The notes under the pieces are model-generated. The model did no database searches. It had not been told where the DNA came from and worked only from the letters and a program-made list of their open reading frames with translations. Below, one piece after another: positions 36,675 to 45,251 of a stretch of DNA of 64,000 nt. The stretch comes from Clostridia bacterium (lineage in GTDB: Bacteria; Bacillota; Clostridia; Christensenellales; Borkfalkiaceae), in the NCBI GenBank assembly GCA_017467275.1, contig JAFTSN010000001.1, forward strand, positions 124,001 through 188,000, written 5' to 3'. The position numbers and the translations under genes were made by a program. The stretch's first letter is position 1; each line of letters opens with the position of its first letter.

Positions 36675-36703
36675 AAAAACGGCGTCGACCGACACCGTTT
36701 TTA
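36675..36703 (-). terminator. rho-independent terminator after the COG2509 flavoprotein gene
   Basis: On the minus strand AAAAACGGTGTC and GACGCCGTTTTT pair around GGTC, with the T-run continuing as GCTTTTTTT. It separates the flavoprotein gene from dgt. Confidence 0.8.
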
Positions 36704-36722
36704 TACCCGCTTTTGCTTGATT

Positions 36723-38117
36723 TTAAACGAGCTTGCGCCCCATGAGTACACCCATGACGGAAGCCATCATCAACCCGCGCGTCCAGCCGCTTGAATCGCC
36801 GAGACAGTGCAAGCCCTTCACGTTCGTGTTGAAATCCGCGTCCATTTTCACGCGATTGCTGTAAAATTTGAGTTCGGGGGAATAGAGCAGCGTTTCGCTC
36901 GCCGCAAACCCCGGCACAACCTGATCGACTGCATGCATGAAGTTTATAATGTTCATCATAGTGCGATAAGGCATTGCCGCCGTGATATCTCCCGCTACCG
37001 CGTCCTTTAACGTGGGTCGTATATTCGAGCGAGAGAGCTCCTTATCCCACGTCCGCTTGCCGTCGAGAATATCCCCGAAGCGTTGAACGAGAATGTGCCC
37101 CGCACCCAGCATATTCGTGAGCTCGCCGATCTTCTGCGCGTAGGCGATCGGCTGGTTAAAGGGGTAGGAAAAATTATGCGAGCAGAGAATGGAAACGTTG
37201 GTGTTCTCCGTCTTTAAATCCTTATAGCTGTGCCCGTTGACCACGGCGAGGTTGTTATCGTAATTTTCCTGCGAAACGAACCCGCCCGGGTTTTGGCAAA
37301 ACGTTCTGACCTTGTTTTTGAAGGGCTTCGGATAACCGATCAGCTTGGATTCGTAGAGGACCTTGTTGACCGTCTCCATGACCTCGTTTCTCACTTCCAC
37401 GCGAACGCCGATATCAACGGTCGAGGGCACGTGCTCCACGCCGTATTTCGCACAGATCTTTTCCAGCCAATCCGCACCGCGGCGACCCGTCGCAACGACG
37501 GTGTTATCCGCAAAAATATCGATTGATTTCGAGCCGTCCGCTTTGGTAACGGACGCGCCCTTACACTCGCCGCCGTCGATAATGAGCGTGGTACATTCGT
37601 AGTCAAACAAAATCTCCACGCCGTTTTCCTGAAGATATTTCTCAATGGAAAGATAGATGCTTTGCGCTTTTTCCGTGCCCATATGACGAATAGGACAGTC
37701 CACGAGCTTCAGCCCCGCATAGATGGCGCGTTTTCTGATCTCCTTAACCTCTTCCGTCACGTTGATGCCCTCGATGTGCTCGTCTGCACCGAACTCGAGA
37801 TAAATCTTATCGGCATAGTGAATGGTCTCCTGCGCGAGCTCCTCGCCAATCAGTTGAGGAAGATCGCCGCCCACCTCTGCGCTCAAAGAAAGCTTGCCGT
37901 CCGAAAAAGCACCCGCGCCCGAAAAGCCCGTCGTAATATGGCAATAGGGTTTACAGTTCACACATTTGCCAACGAGGGATTTAGGACAACGGCGATCCTC
38001 CACCGCCTTGCCTTTTTCCACGATGACGATTTTTTTCTTGCTTCCCTTTCTGAGCATTTCCAGCGCGGTAAAGATCCCCGCAGGTCCCGCGCCGATAATA
38101 ACGACGTCTGTTTTCAT
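36723..38117 (-). CDS. FAD-dependent oxidoreductase of the COG2509 type
   Basis: The 464-residue protein begins with the dinucleotide-binding motif DVVIIGAGPAGIFTALEML. The segment CPKSLVGKCVNCKPYCHITTGFSGAGAFSDGKLSL is typical of the uncharacterised FAD-dependent dehydrogenases of COG2509, with cysteines that could bind metal or be redox active. A C-terminal FAD motif GLHCLGDSSGWTRGLMMASV follows. The enzyme reaction is not known for the family. It shares a run of short gaps with two lipid-type membrane enzymes upstream, so a link to membrane lipids or isoprenoids is possible but unproven. Confidence 0.85.
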   Translation of the reverse strand: MKTDVVIIGAGPAGIFTALEMLRKGSKKKIVIVEKGKAVEDRRCPKSLVGKCVNCKPYCHITTGFSGAGAFSDGKLSLSAEVGGDLPQLIGEELAQETIHYADKIYLEFGADEHIEGINVTEEVKEIRKRAIYAGLKLVDCPIRHMGTEKAQSIYLSIEKYLQENGVEILFDYECTTLIIDGGECKGASVTKADGSKSIDIFADNTVVATGRRGADWLEKICAKYGVEHVPSTVDIGVRVEVRNEVMETVNKVLYESKLIGYPKPFKNKVRTFCQNPGGFVSQENYDNNLAVVNGHSYKDLKTENTNVSILCSHNFSYPFNQPIAYAQKIGELTNMLGAGHILVQRFGDILDGKRTWDKELSRSNIRPTLKDAVAGDITAAMPYRTMMNIINFMHAVDQVVPGFAASETLLYSPELKFYSNRVKMDADFNTNVKGLHCLGDSSGWTRGLMMASVMGVLMGRKLV

Positions 38118-38135
38118 TTTTTTATCCTCCGTAGT

Positions 38136-38774
38136 TTATTTCCCTTTTTCCATATCCGAAGCGTCGGTTGCCGCCGCCTCCTCCATCGCTTTTTGTACCC
38201 GTGCACGCGCCGCTTTTTTTTCGTTGCTCTTATAGAGCACCTCCAATTTATAGGAGTTATAGCGCAAAATACAGATAGACGGGAGATTAAGAATCAAATT
38301 GACGATCGCAACGGGCAGTCCGACCGTCAGCGCAAATTCCATAAAAATCAGCATAACCAAGAAGCCCGAAATCATGGAAAGAATATGCACGAATTGCCCG
38401 TAGCATATCTCAAGCAGGAACCGACCGACGTATTCGTTATTCGTTGGCTCGGCGACTTTGTCTTTCCGAAATCCGCCGAGCGCTCCGAGCTCGGGAATCC
38501 TGTCTTTCCACTTACGAATCCCCAGCTTTTCATAAAATTTCTTTTCTTTCGCCGAAACCGTGAAAAACTTCTTCTTATGATCAAACGGTTTTTCGGGCAG
38601 TCGGTTAACCAACCATGCCGTAACCCCGTCTATAAGTATGACGAGCACAACGCTTGCCACCGTCGCAAAAACGGTAAACGGCGCCCCCCTGCCAAGCGCG
38701 GGCGCAACGAAAAACACGTTTAAAACGGCAATAACGACCGTCGCGATCGTTATAACCGTCAAATAAAGCAACAT
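38136..38774 (-). CDS. small integral-membrane acyltransferase-like protein (CrtO type)
   Basis: The 212-residue protein has two early membrane helices (about 2-28 and 37-57), a cytoplasmic segment with the motif KWKDRIPELGALGGFRKDK near 88-106, then two more helices (near 125-165) and a basic tail. A short four-helix protein with a KW-K-xxPE motif is the pattern of the CrtO (glycosyl-diaponeurosporenoate acyltransferase) family. No carotenoid genes are near, so I call it CrtO-like only. It lies 18 bases upstream of the flavoprotein gene and 27 bases downstream of a PlsC-like acyltransferase. Confidence 0.65.
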   Translation of the reverse strand: MLLYLTVITIATVVIAVLNVFFVAPALGRGAPFTVFATVASVVLVILIDGVTAWLVNRLPEKPFDHKKKFFTVSAKEKKFYEKLGIRKWKDRIPELGALGGFRKDKVAEPTNNEYVGRFLLEICYGQFVHILSMISGFLVMLIFMEFALTVGLPVAIVNLILNLPSICILRYNSYKLEVLYKSNEKKAARARVQKAMEEAAATDASDMEKGK

Positions 38775-38801
38775 ATTGTTTTCTCCTTTGATCGTGAAAT
38801 T

Positions 38802-39641
38802 CTACGGCTCGTAGTTGAGCGGCTCGCCGTAGACCTCCTCGTATTTCGCCTTATAGAGTGCGAACGTCTCCTCCATGAGTTTTTGTGCGCCCAGCTTTTC
38901 CCCGAGCGTAAGATCGGGATAAACGGGGGGCATGATATGCACGGTGTGGCGTTGCAAGGGATAGCCGTCGGCGTCCTTTTTCGTCTCGTCATGCTTCATC
39001 GTGATAAACGCAGGCACGACAGGCACGTTCGCCCGATATGCCATTTTAAAGCCGCCCACCTTAAAAGGGCGAGGCTTACGGTAGTTCCACCACATATTCT
39101 GTTCAGGATAAATAAGTATGGTCTTGCCCTGCTTTAAAAGCGTGTTGACTGCGGAAAGAAGATTCATCATCGTGCGACGGTTTCTCGATAAGGGCAACGT
39201 GTTACAGTTGCGAAAGAGAAAACCGTAGAGCCCGGGGAAATTCGTGTAATTACCCTCGCGAATAATCTTATAGAGCAGTCCGCCGTTGATGTGCTTTCTA
39301 ATGCAATGGAAAAGGATATAATTATCGGCGGGAGCAAAGTGGTTGCAAGTCACGATCGCGCCCTTTTCAAAAGCGGAGAAATATTCCGAACCCTCTACGC
39401 CGTCAATGATAATCTCTCCCTTTTTAATCTGACCTTTAAAGAAGCGGTCCCCCACGAAATTAGCCGCGCGAGTCTTGATCTTGCTCGACAGTTTCTTATC
39501 GAGATAGTCCACGTCCTCGGGCAAAAGTTCTTTACAGGGCGGGTCCTCCTCCACCGCTTCGTCAAAGCGGCCCTCGCGCTCGTATTCGGCTATTTTTTCA
39601 AGCACTGCACGGCGGGCAGGAGATACGTTCGTCAAATCCAT
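38802..39641 (-). CDS. lysophospholipid/1-acylglycerol-3-phosphate acyltransferase family protein
   Basis: The 279-residue protein has the acyltransferase block NHFAPADN (HxxxxD catalytic pair) near 97-104, a glycine/Arg strand near 150-157 (LSRNRRTMM), and the third motif YPEQNMWW near 180-187 with RANVPVVPAFI. These enzymes move a fatty acyl chain onto a lysophospholipid at the membrane surface. The N-terminal 60 residues are charged and do not belong to the core. Next to the CrtO-like gene, so the pair may act on the same lipid. Confidence 0.85.
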   Translation of the reverse strand: MDLTNVSPARRAVLEKIAEYEREGRFDEAVEEDPPCKELLPEDVDYLDKKLSSKIKTRAANFVGDRFFKGQIKKGEIIIDGVEGSEYFSAFEKGAIVTCNHFAPADNYILFHCIRKHINGGLLYKIIREGNYTNFPGLYGFLFRNCNTLPLSRNRRTMMNLLSAVNTLLKQGKTILIYPEQNMWWNYRKPRPFKVGGFKMAYRANVPVVPAFITMKHDETKKDADGYPLQRHTVHIMPPVYPDLTLGEKLGAQKLMEETFALYKAKYEEVYGEPLNYEP

Positions 39642-39706
39642 GGTTGCCTCCTTCCGAGAAAATCCGACCGATTTTACTCTCGGTCGGCGTTTTCATTTCT
39701 TTTCGA

Positions 39707-40789
39707 TCAGTTGTTTTTTCCAAGAGTGCGGATATAGTTGTTTTCATTCTCCGCTTCGCTTTGCGCAAGGGCGATCAGCTTCGCGCCGCCCTCCTCGTCG
39801 CGCTTTGCCATCTCAGGCGTGAACGCCGCTCGGTTTTCAAGGATACGCTCAAAAAACGCCGTCTCTTTGGCATATTCCCAGAAAATCTCCTCGTAGGCAA
39901 CGCCCTCATAATGCCAAGGCTTTTGCGCGAGATTATAGTGAACGATCTTGGGCGTGTTTCCGCAAACGCCTAAAATGGGCATCTTATTCCAATCGCTCGA
40001 AAAATATTTCACCTTACCCTTACAGAGCAGATTCAAGCAATCCTGATCGGGCGCAACGATAAAGGAATAGCTCGAAAGAACGGAATAAAACTTCTCGTAG
40101 AAATTCTCCTCGCGGAACTTTTTAAGGTTCATGAGAATCACGCCCGAGTTGAAATATTTTTCCGCTTCAATTCCAAGCGCATTCTTGGTATAATCTCTAA
40201 ACGCGGGAACCGCAGCCACCGCCTGATCGGAAATCGCGCCGATAAAGTTATTTCCAAGCTCCGTCGAATAAAGCTCCGCCACGTCGCCCAAAACGACCAA
40301 GTCACTGTCGAGATAAAGCGCCTTGTCGTATTCGGGGAACATACCGACGATAAACAGACGGTAGTAGATCGCGTCCGTGTAATAGTCGCGCAGGTGCAGG
40401 AAATGCGCCACACGCTTGATATGCTCCGAAACGTCGACAAACTTGACCTCAAACCAATCCTCGGAAAGATCCATAAGCGTCTCGGCATCCTTGCCATTTA
40501 AGCCAGAATGAAGAACGTAGACCTTATAATCGAAGCTCTTTGACGCATTTTTCTTCATGGAATGAATCGCGACCGTCAAAAAGGGCACGTAGTTATCGTC
40601 CGAGGCAAAAAAGACGGGGACAGTTTTTCTCGCTTTTGTGTTTCTTGTATTTTTCATGCGTTGCTTTCTTTTCGTATTGAACACCGAATTCTGCTGCATA
40701 ACCTCAGCCGCGCTGTTGGCATAGGAGCGGGAAACGATTTCCAAAAGGTTGCTTTCGGGATTTACCCCGACGGTTTTTGTGTTTTTCAT
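39707..40789 (-). CDS. glycosyltransferase family 8 protein
   Basis: The 360-residue protein has the GT8 pattern: FFASDDNYVPFLTVAIHSM near 60-78, the metal-binding DSD in YLDSDLVVLGDVAELY near 155-170, FNSGVILMNLKKFRE, and DQDCLNLLCKG. GT8 enzymes transfer a sugar (glucose or galactose in known cases) from UDP-sugar with retention. I chose ATG 40789, which has an AAAGG site. A second ATG 44 codons in has no ribosome site, so the N-terminal extension is probably real. A promoter precedes it at 40855-40883. Confidence 0.88.
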   Translation of the reverse strand: MKNTKTVGVNPESNLLEIVSRSYANSAAEVMQQNSVFNTKRKQRMKNTRNTKARKTVPVFFASDDNYVPFLTVAIHSMKKNASKSFDYKVYVLHSGLNGKDAETLMDLSEDWFEVKFVDVSEHIKRVAHFLHLRDYYTDAIYYRLFIVGMFPEYDKALYLDSDLVVLGDVAELYSTELGNNFIGAISDQAVAAVPAFRDYTKNALGIEAEKYFNSGVILMNLKKFREENFYEKFYSVLSSYSFIVAPDQDCLNLLCKGKVKYFSSDWNKMPILGVCGNTPKIVHYNLAQKPWHYEGVAYEEIFWEYAKETAFFERILENRAAFTPEMAKRDEEGGAKLIALAQSEAENENNYIRTLGKNN

Positions 40790-41216
40790 ATAATTTACCT
40801 TTTAAATTGTTTTCGGAATTTTAAGCGCAAGCCCCTTAAAAAGCTTACAACAATATTTTATACCGAAAAGCAAAAAAACACAACCTATTCAAAGCCCTTT
40901 TGGCTCTATTTGCCAAAACAGCACTCTATCAATTTTTTTATTAACTCTACCCAGAGTTCTGGTTTGCATATTTATGCGAAATACGGTTATTTTTAATCGG
41001 TTATATTTGTATAATTTTAATTTTTATGCAAACAATTTCTTTGTAATCCGCAAGGGAAATATCATAGATTTTTATGACAAAACCACCGAGAATGGACAAA
41101 AAATACGTTAATTCCACTGTGAGTAGAGTTGGTTTCCCTTTTTTCCTTTCTGAAAACACCCTCTAAATAAGATTAAAAACGGATATCAATGAGCAAAAAA
41201 CGAGAATAAAAAACGA
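40790..41216. other. AT-rich 427-base intergenic region
   Basis: No convincing gene lies here on either strand. The left end holds the promoter of the GT8 gene. The rest is AT-rich with a short inverted repeat AACTCT-ACCC-AGAGTT near 40943 and TTTGCATA/TATGCAAA copies that could be protein-binding sites. The PhnP-like gene to the right ends at 41217 with no clear terminator. Confidence 0.5.
40855..40883 (-). promoter_or_regulatory. promoter of the family 8 glycosyltransferase gene
   Basis: On the minus strand TTGTGT (40878-40883), a 17-base spacer and TAAAAT (40855-40860) give a reasonable sigma-A promoter with a leader of about 60 bases. Confidence 0.5.
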
Positions 41217-42062
41217 CTAAAAAGAAAGGGACAAGCCGTCGTAAGAGGCAATATAACCGTAATCCGCTTCCACACTTTCTAATCTTTCTTTAAGCGGCGC
41301 GCCGTTATGCGAGAAATGCGTGATAGCATATTGGGTGCGCCCGTCGACGATTCCCCGACGGATAAATTCATCCTGCATTGCCTTATTGTCGCCAAGCCCC
41401 ATATGCCGAGAGATTTCTCCCGCTGTGTAAAAAAGGAAGGTGCAATCAAAGGTTACAAAATCCACTCGCTTTACATGCTTCGCCCACGCCTCCAGCCAAT
41501 CGAGCGTCTCCACGGGAAGCCGACCGCTGTCCGTCAAATGTAAATAGCTTTTCCCCTCCCGTTCTATGAGATAGACGTAAGCTTCCTCCGCATTACCGTG
41601 CTGCGCTTTAAGTGCGGTTGCGACGTAGTCCCCAAAGCGAAAAGGCTCAAAGGGCGGGACGACCGTCACTTCAATCAGCGAAGAAACCGCCTCTCGCATT
41701 TCCCGACGAGTACATTCGTCGAACACCTTTTTGACCTCTCCGTTTCCAAATATTTGCAGTTTTGTTTTGATGGGAGAAGCGTATTTATAGCCGCGCAGGA
41801 TAAAATCATGGGCGTAAAAATGGTCCATGTGACTGTGCGTGACAAGAAGATAGCGTATAGCCGAAAGATCCACTCCGAAACGTAAGGAATGATAATACGC
41901 GTCGGGCGGAAAATCGATGCATACCTCCCCGTCGATCAAAAGCTGTGCGCGCGTTCGGAACGCCGACTCTCCGCGGCGACGCACCTCTCTACACGTCTCG
42001 CAACCGCAAAATACGGCGGGCACGCCTTCCGCCGCGCCCGTACCCAAAAACGTAAGCTTCAT
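41217..42062 (-). CDS. metallo-beta-lactamase-fold hydrolase, PhnP-like
   Basis: The 281-residue protein has the metal motif HSHMDH at 76-81 and an early CGCETCREVRR segment like the PhnP (phosphoribosyl cyclic phosphodiesterase) family. Later ligands are in HLTDSGRL and THFSHNG. PhnP-type enzymes cleave cyclic phosphates. It is not fused to a membrane channel and lacks DVGQGD, so it is not the missing ComEC hydrolase domain. Follows dtd by 29 bases and is likely in the same unit. Confidence 0.85.
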   Translation of the reverse strand: MKLTFLGTGAAEGVPAVFCGCETCREVRRRGESAFRTRAQLLIDGEVCIDFPPDAYYHSLRFGVDLSAIRYLLVTHSHMDHFYAHDFILRGYKYASPIKTKLQIFGNGEVKKVFDECTRREMREAVSSLIEVTVVPPFEPFRFGDYVATALKAQHGNAEEAYVYLIEREGKSYLHLTDSGRLPVETLDWLEAWAKHVKRVDFVTFDCTFLFYTAGEISRHMGLGDNKAMQDEFIRRGIVDGRTQYAITHFSHNGAPLKERLESVEADYGYIASYDGLSLSF

Positions 42063-42091
42063 TTTTCTTCTTCCGTGTGTATGTTCCTATT

Positions 42092-42538
42092 TTATTTACC
42101 GTCAGCATCAAGCAGAATCGTGACGGGGCCGTCGTTGAGCTGTTCGATCTTCATATCCGCGCCAAATACGCCGAGCTTAACGGGCACACCGTTTTCCGCA
42201 AGCTTTTCCGCCGCATATAAATACAGCGGTTCCGCCTCCTCAGGACGGGCAGCTTGCGTGAAACTCGGTCTATTCCCATGCGACGCGTCCCCATAGAGCG
42301 TGAATTGTGACACAAACAGGACCTCCCCGCCAACGTCCTTGACGGACAAATTCATTTTTCCGTTTCCGTCCTCAAAAATACGGAGCGCCGCAATCTTTTT
42401 CGCAAGATATTCCGCTTGCGCTTTGGTGTCTCCCATCATAACGCCGAAAAAGACCGTGAGCCCGAACGGGATCTCGGAAATCAATTCGCCGTCTACCTTA
42501 AGCGTGGTTTTTTTGACCCGCTGTACAACCGCTTTCAT
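42092..42538 (-). CDS. dtd: D-aminoacyl-tRNA deacylase
   Basis: Dtd removes D-amino acids (and glycine from tRNA-Ala) from tRNA. From ATG 42538 (MKAVVQRVKKTTLKVDGE) it has 148 residues, the usual size, with the SQFTLYGD motif near 79 and the C-terminal LNDGPVTILLD motif. An upstream start would add 18 unrelated residues inside the terminator region. The ribosome site AGAGGAAAG is well placed. Confidence 0.93.
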   Translation of the reverse strand: MKAVVQRVKKTTLKVDGELISEIPFGLTVFFGVMMGDTKAQAEYLAKKIAALRIFEDGNGKMNLSVKDVGGEVLFVSQFTLYGDASHGNRPSFTQAARPEEAEPLYLYAAEKLAENGVPVKLGVFGADMKIEQLNDGPVTILLDADGK

Positions 42539-42560
42539 ATTCTTTCCTCTAAAAACACAC

Positions 42561-42592
42561 AACAAAACGCAGGATCGAAAACAATCCTGCAT
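42561..42592 (-). terminator. terminator after efp
   Basis: On the minus strand GCAGGAT and ATCCTGC pair around an 8-base loop, followed by GTTTTGTTGT. It lies 26 bases past the efp stop and before dtd. Confidence 0.7.
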
Positions 42593-42617
42593 TCTGTTTT
42601 TCTTTTTGGTTTATAAA

Positions 42618-43181
42618 TTAAACGCGGCTCATGTATTCGCCGGTACGGGTGTCGATACGAATGGTATCGCCCTCTTCGACGAACATGGGGACCTGAATGG
42701 TTGCGCCCGTTTCCACTTTCGCGGCTTTCATGACGTTGGTCGCCGTCTTACCCTTAACGCCGGGCTCTGCCTCAATGATCTTGAGCTCAACGAAGTTTTC
42801 GGGCTCAACGGAGAACGCCGTGCCATAAAGGAACTTCACCGTGACCATATCGTTTTCCTTGATATACTTAAGCGCTTCCTCCACCTGATCGTAGGTGAGC
42901 ATGGTCTGGTTGTACTCCTCGTCCATGAACACGTAGAACTCGCCGTCGAAATAGGAATAGGTCATTTTCTTCGTCTCAACCTGCGCCGTTTCGAGCTTGG
43001 TGGTGGGGTTGAAGGTTTCATTGGAAAGGACCTGTCCCGTAACCACGTTCTTAAGGGTCGTTCTAACGAACGCCGCGCCCTTACCGGGCTTTACGTGCTG
43101 GAAGTCCGTGACGGTGTAAACGCCGCTCTTGTACTCAAACGTGACGCCTTTACGAATGTCGCCTGCCAAAATTTGTGCCAT
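42618..43181 (-). CDS. efp: elongation factor P
   Basis: EF-P relieves ribosome stalling at proline runs. From ATG 43181 ([15 protein letters not shown]) the protein has 187 residues and three beta-barrel domains. The tip loop has [16 protein letters not shown] with Lys as the modifiable residue near 33-36, and the C-terminal [27 protein letters not shown] motif is complete. No modification gene is in the window. It follows the Xaa-Pro peptidase gene, a common pair in Firmicutes. Confidence 0.95.
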   Translation of the reverse strand: MAQILAGDIRKGVTFEYKSGVYTVTDFQHVKPGKGAAFVRTTLKNVVTGQVLSNETFNPTTKLETAQVETKKMTYSYFDGEFYVFMDEEYNQTMLTYDQVEEALKYIKENDMVTVKFLYGTAFSVEPENFVELKIIEAEPGVKGKTATNVMKAAKVETGATIQVPMFVEEGDTIRIDTRTGEYMSRV

Positions 43182-43250
43182 ACTTGTTTTCTCCTTATGG
43201 TTTGCTTTTTTATTTAACTCACGCACGCCCCGAAAAGCGCGCTCTATTGG

Positions 43251-44306
43251 TTACAAAATGATAAGATTTCTGTCCGTTTTATGCATGAAGCTCTTGATCT
43301 TCCCGTTTTCGAGCGTGACCGTGTCCTCAATACGGATTCCGTATTCCCCCGCGACGTAAACGCCGGGTTCGTCCGAAAAGACCATGCCGTTTTCCAGCGT
43401 CTTTTCTCCTTTCGGGCTGAGTCTCGGGTTTTCGTGTACTCTCAATCCGATCCCGTGCCCCAAGGAATGGGTAAACAGCTTCCCGTAGCCGTTTTCCGCA
43501 AGATAGTCTCTTGCAATCGCGTCCGCTTCCCGTCCGCTCATGCCCGCCACAATTTTCTCTTTTGCCAGCTCGTGCGCTTTCAAAACATGGGCATATGCCT
43601 TTTTAAATTCCTCATGCTTGCCGTCGTCACCGAAGAGGAAGGTGCGCGTGATGTCCGAACAATACCCGTCCACTCGACAACCGAAGTCAATCAGCACCTC
43701 GTCGCCGAACGCAAGCTTGGTGGCGCCCGTTTCGTGATGCGGCACCGCCGCATGTGCGCCGAATGCCACGATCGTTTCAAACGCAAGCCCTTGCGCGCCC
43801 AATTTTCGCATGTTATATTCAAGAAGCGCGGCGACCTCTGTCTCCGTCATACCCTCTTTAATCTCAGGCAGAAGCAGGTTGAACGCGTCCTCTGCGATCT
43901 CGCATGCCCGTTGAACGCAGGAAAGCTCCCAAGCGTTTTTCACGCTCATCGCCTCCTCCAACGCCTCGTCGATATTGACGAGCTTTACGCCCGCCTTTTC
44001 AAGCGCGAGATACTCCACGTGCGGCGTTTCGTTAAAGGAAATACCCACCGACGCATAGCCCGCAAGTCTTTCCAAAACCTCTTTTTGCGAATAGAGAACG
44101 GGTGTGACGTCACTTCCTGTAGCAAGCTTCTGCGCAGCTTCCATATAGCGGTTATCCGTGTAGAGCGTGATCCCGTTTTTATCCGCAATCGCGCAACCGT
44201 TCTCCGCAACGAAGCCCGTGATATAACGGAGCAAATACTCGCTCGAAGCGTAAACTGCCTCAAGAGAGCAAAATTCAAGCACTCTTTTTCCGTTCGTCTG
44301 CAACAT
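43251..44306 (-). CDS. Xaa-Pro peptidase of the M24 family
   Basis: The 351-residue protein has a creatinase-type N-terminal domain and a pita-bread C-terminal domain with the five metal ligands: Asp in IDFGCRVDGYCSDITRTF, His in HSLGHGIG, Glu in FSDEPGVYV and Glu in IRIEDTV. Such enzymes remove the residue before proline. Directly upstream of efp. It has a strong promoter at 44327-44355 under an inverted repeat. Confidence 0.9.
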   Translation of the reverse strand: MLQTNGKRVLEFCSLEAVYASSEYLLRYITGFVAENGCAIADKNGITLYTDNRYMEAAQKLATGSDVTPVLYSQKEVLERLAGYASVGISFNETPHVEYLALEKAGVKLVNIDEALEEAMSVKNAWELSCVQRACEIAEDAFNLLLPEIKEGMTETEVAALLEYNMRKLGAQGLAFETIVAFGAHAAVPHHETGATKLAFGDEVLIDFGCRVDGYCSDITRTFLFGDDGKHEEFKKAYAHVLKAHELAKEKIVAGMSGREADAIARDYLAENGYGKLFTHSLGHGIGLRVHENPRLSPKGEKTLENGMVFSDEPGVYVAGEYGIRIEDTVTLENGKIKSFMHKTDRNLIIL

Positions 44307-44326
44307 CTTCTCTGTCCTCTTTTTCT

Positions 44327-44355
44327 ATTTTAACAAAATTTTTGCCGTTCGTCAA
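44327..44355 (-). promoter_or_regulatory. sigma-A promoter of the Xaa-Pro peptidase-efp unit
   Basis: On the minus strand TTGACG (44350-44355), a 17-base spacer and TAAAAT (44327-44332) form a strong promoter. TGCCGT and ACGGCA (44343-44348 and 44360-44365) form an inverted repeat centred on the -35, which could be an operator. Confidence 0.7.
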
Positions 44356-44405
44356 GTATACGGCAAGCATAATAAACATTTTTCCCCGCTCTTTGTGCGG
44401 ATTTT

Positions 44406-45251
44406 TCAAAGACCAAGGTAAATTTTCTTCATTTCCGCGGCGTCCGCGATCTGGGTTCCCGCCGACTCACTCACGATATAAGGCTCTAATTTCAGCTCCT
44501 TGAGCGCGACGGCGAGCGGGTAGAACTCGGGACCGTAGACGATATCCTCAAACGTTAAATGCTTAATCTCACCCTTTGTTGAATACATAATTTTGGAAAA
44601 ATGCGCGTGGAAATGCTTCATACGATCATAGCCGAGCGCGTCAATCATATATTCGAGGCGGTTCTTATAATCCTCCACCGTCTTTAAAGAGCCCTGTTCG
44701 CGGGCGTTCACGTGACCGAAGTCGATACAAGGCGTGTAAACGGGATCGATCAAACAAAAACGCGCAATCTCCTCAACCGTCCCGATTTGGGCGAGCTTGC
44801 CCATGGTCTCGGGGCAGAACTTCATATCCTGCAAGCCGTTCAAATAGATATAATCACGCAAGATCTTGAGCCTATCCTCCGTCTTTTCCACCGCCTCTTC
44901 ACGGCTCGCCTTGCCTTGCGCGGCGGGATGGAATACCACCCGTGTTCCGCCCATCAAACGAAGCATTTTTGCGGAGTCGAGCACGTAGCCGTAGGATTTT
45001 GCCGCCATTTCGTCGTCGGGATTGGCAAAATTGATAAAATACGGCGCATGCGCGGAAATCTCCACGCCCTGTCCCAAAAAAGCCTCTCCGATTGAAATCG
45101 CCTTATCCTCGCTCATGCGTACCCCACGCCCGAACGAATACTCAAAACAGTCAAGTCCTCTGTCCTTGACGAAAAACGCCGCCTCCTCCGTGTGGGAAAA
45201 GCCTGCCGCGTAGAAGCTTTCCGAATTGCCGCTCGGTCCAAATTTAATCAT
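44406..45251 (-). CDS. nfo: endonuclease IV-type AP endonuclease
   Basis: The 281-residue TIM-barrel protein has the metal ligands of endonuclease IV: HAPYFINFAN, VFHPAA, CPETMG, DFGHVNA, FHAHFS and a final Glu in VSESAG. It cuts at abasic sites in base-excision repair. It overlaps ribF by 8 bases and is the last gene of the T-box-led pheST operon. Confidence 0.92.
   Translation of the reverse strand: MIKFGPSGNSESFYAAGFSHTEEAAFFVKDRGLDCFEYSFGRGVRMSEDKAISIGEAFLGQGVEISAHAPYFINFANPDDEMAAKSYGYVLDSAKMLRLMGGTRVVFHPAAQGKASREEAVEKTEDRLKILRDYIYLNGLQDMKFCPETMGKLAQIGTVEEIARFCLIDPVYTPCIDFGHVNAREQGSLKTVEDYKNRLEYMIDALGYDRMKHFHAHFSKIMYSTKGEIKHLTFEDIVYGPEFYPLAVALKELKLEPYIVSESAGTQIADAAEMKKIYLGL

Noticed and set aside
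41217-42062. The PhnP-like hydrolase as the missing hydrolase domain of ComEC
   Set aside because: It has the PhnP-type cysteine segment and HSHMDH motif but not the DVGQGD start of the ComEC domain, and it lies 33 kb away with dtd.
44366-44405. Terminator between nfo and the Xaa-Pro peptidase gene
   Set aside because: The stem is only four pairs and the T-run is on the plus strand, where no transcript needs to end.
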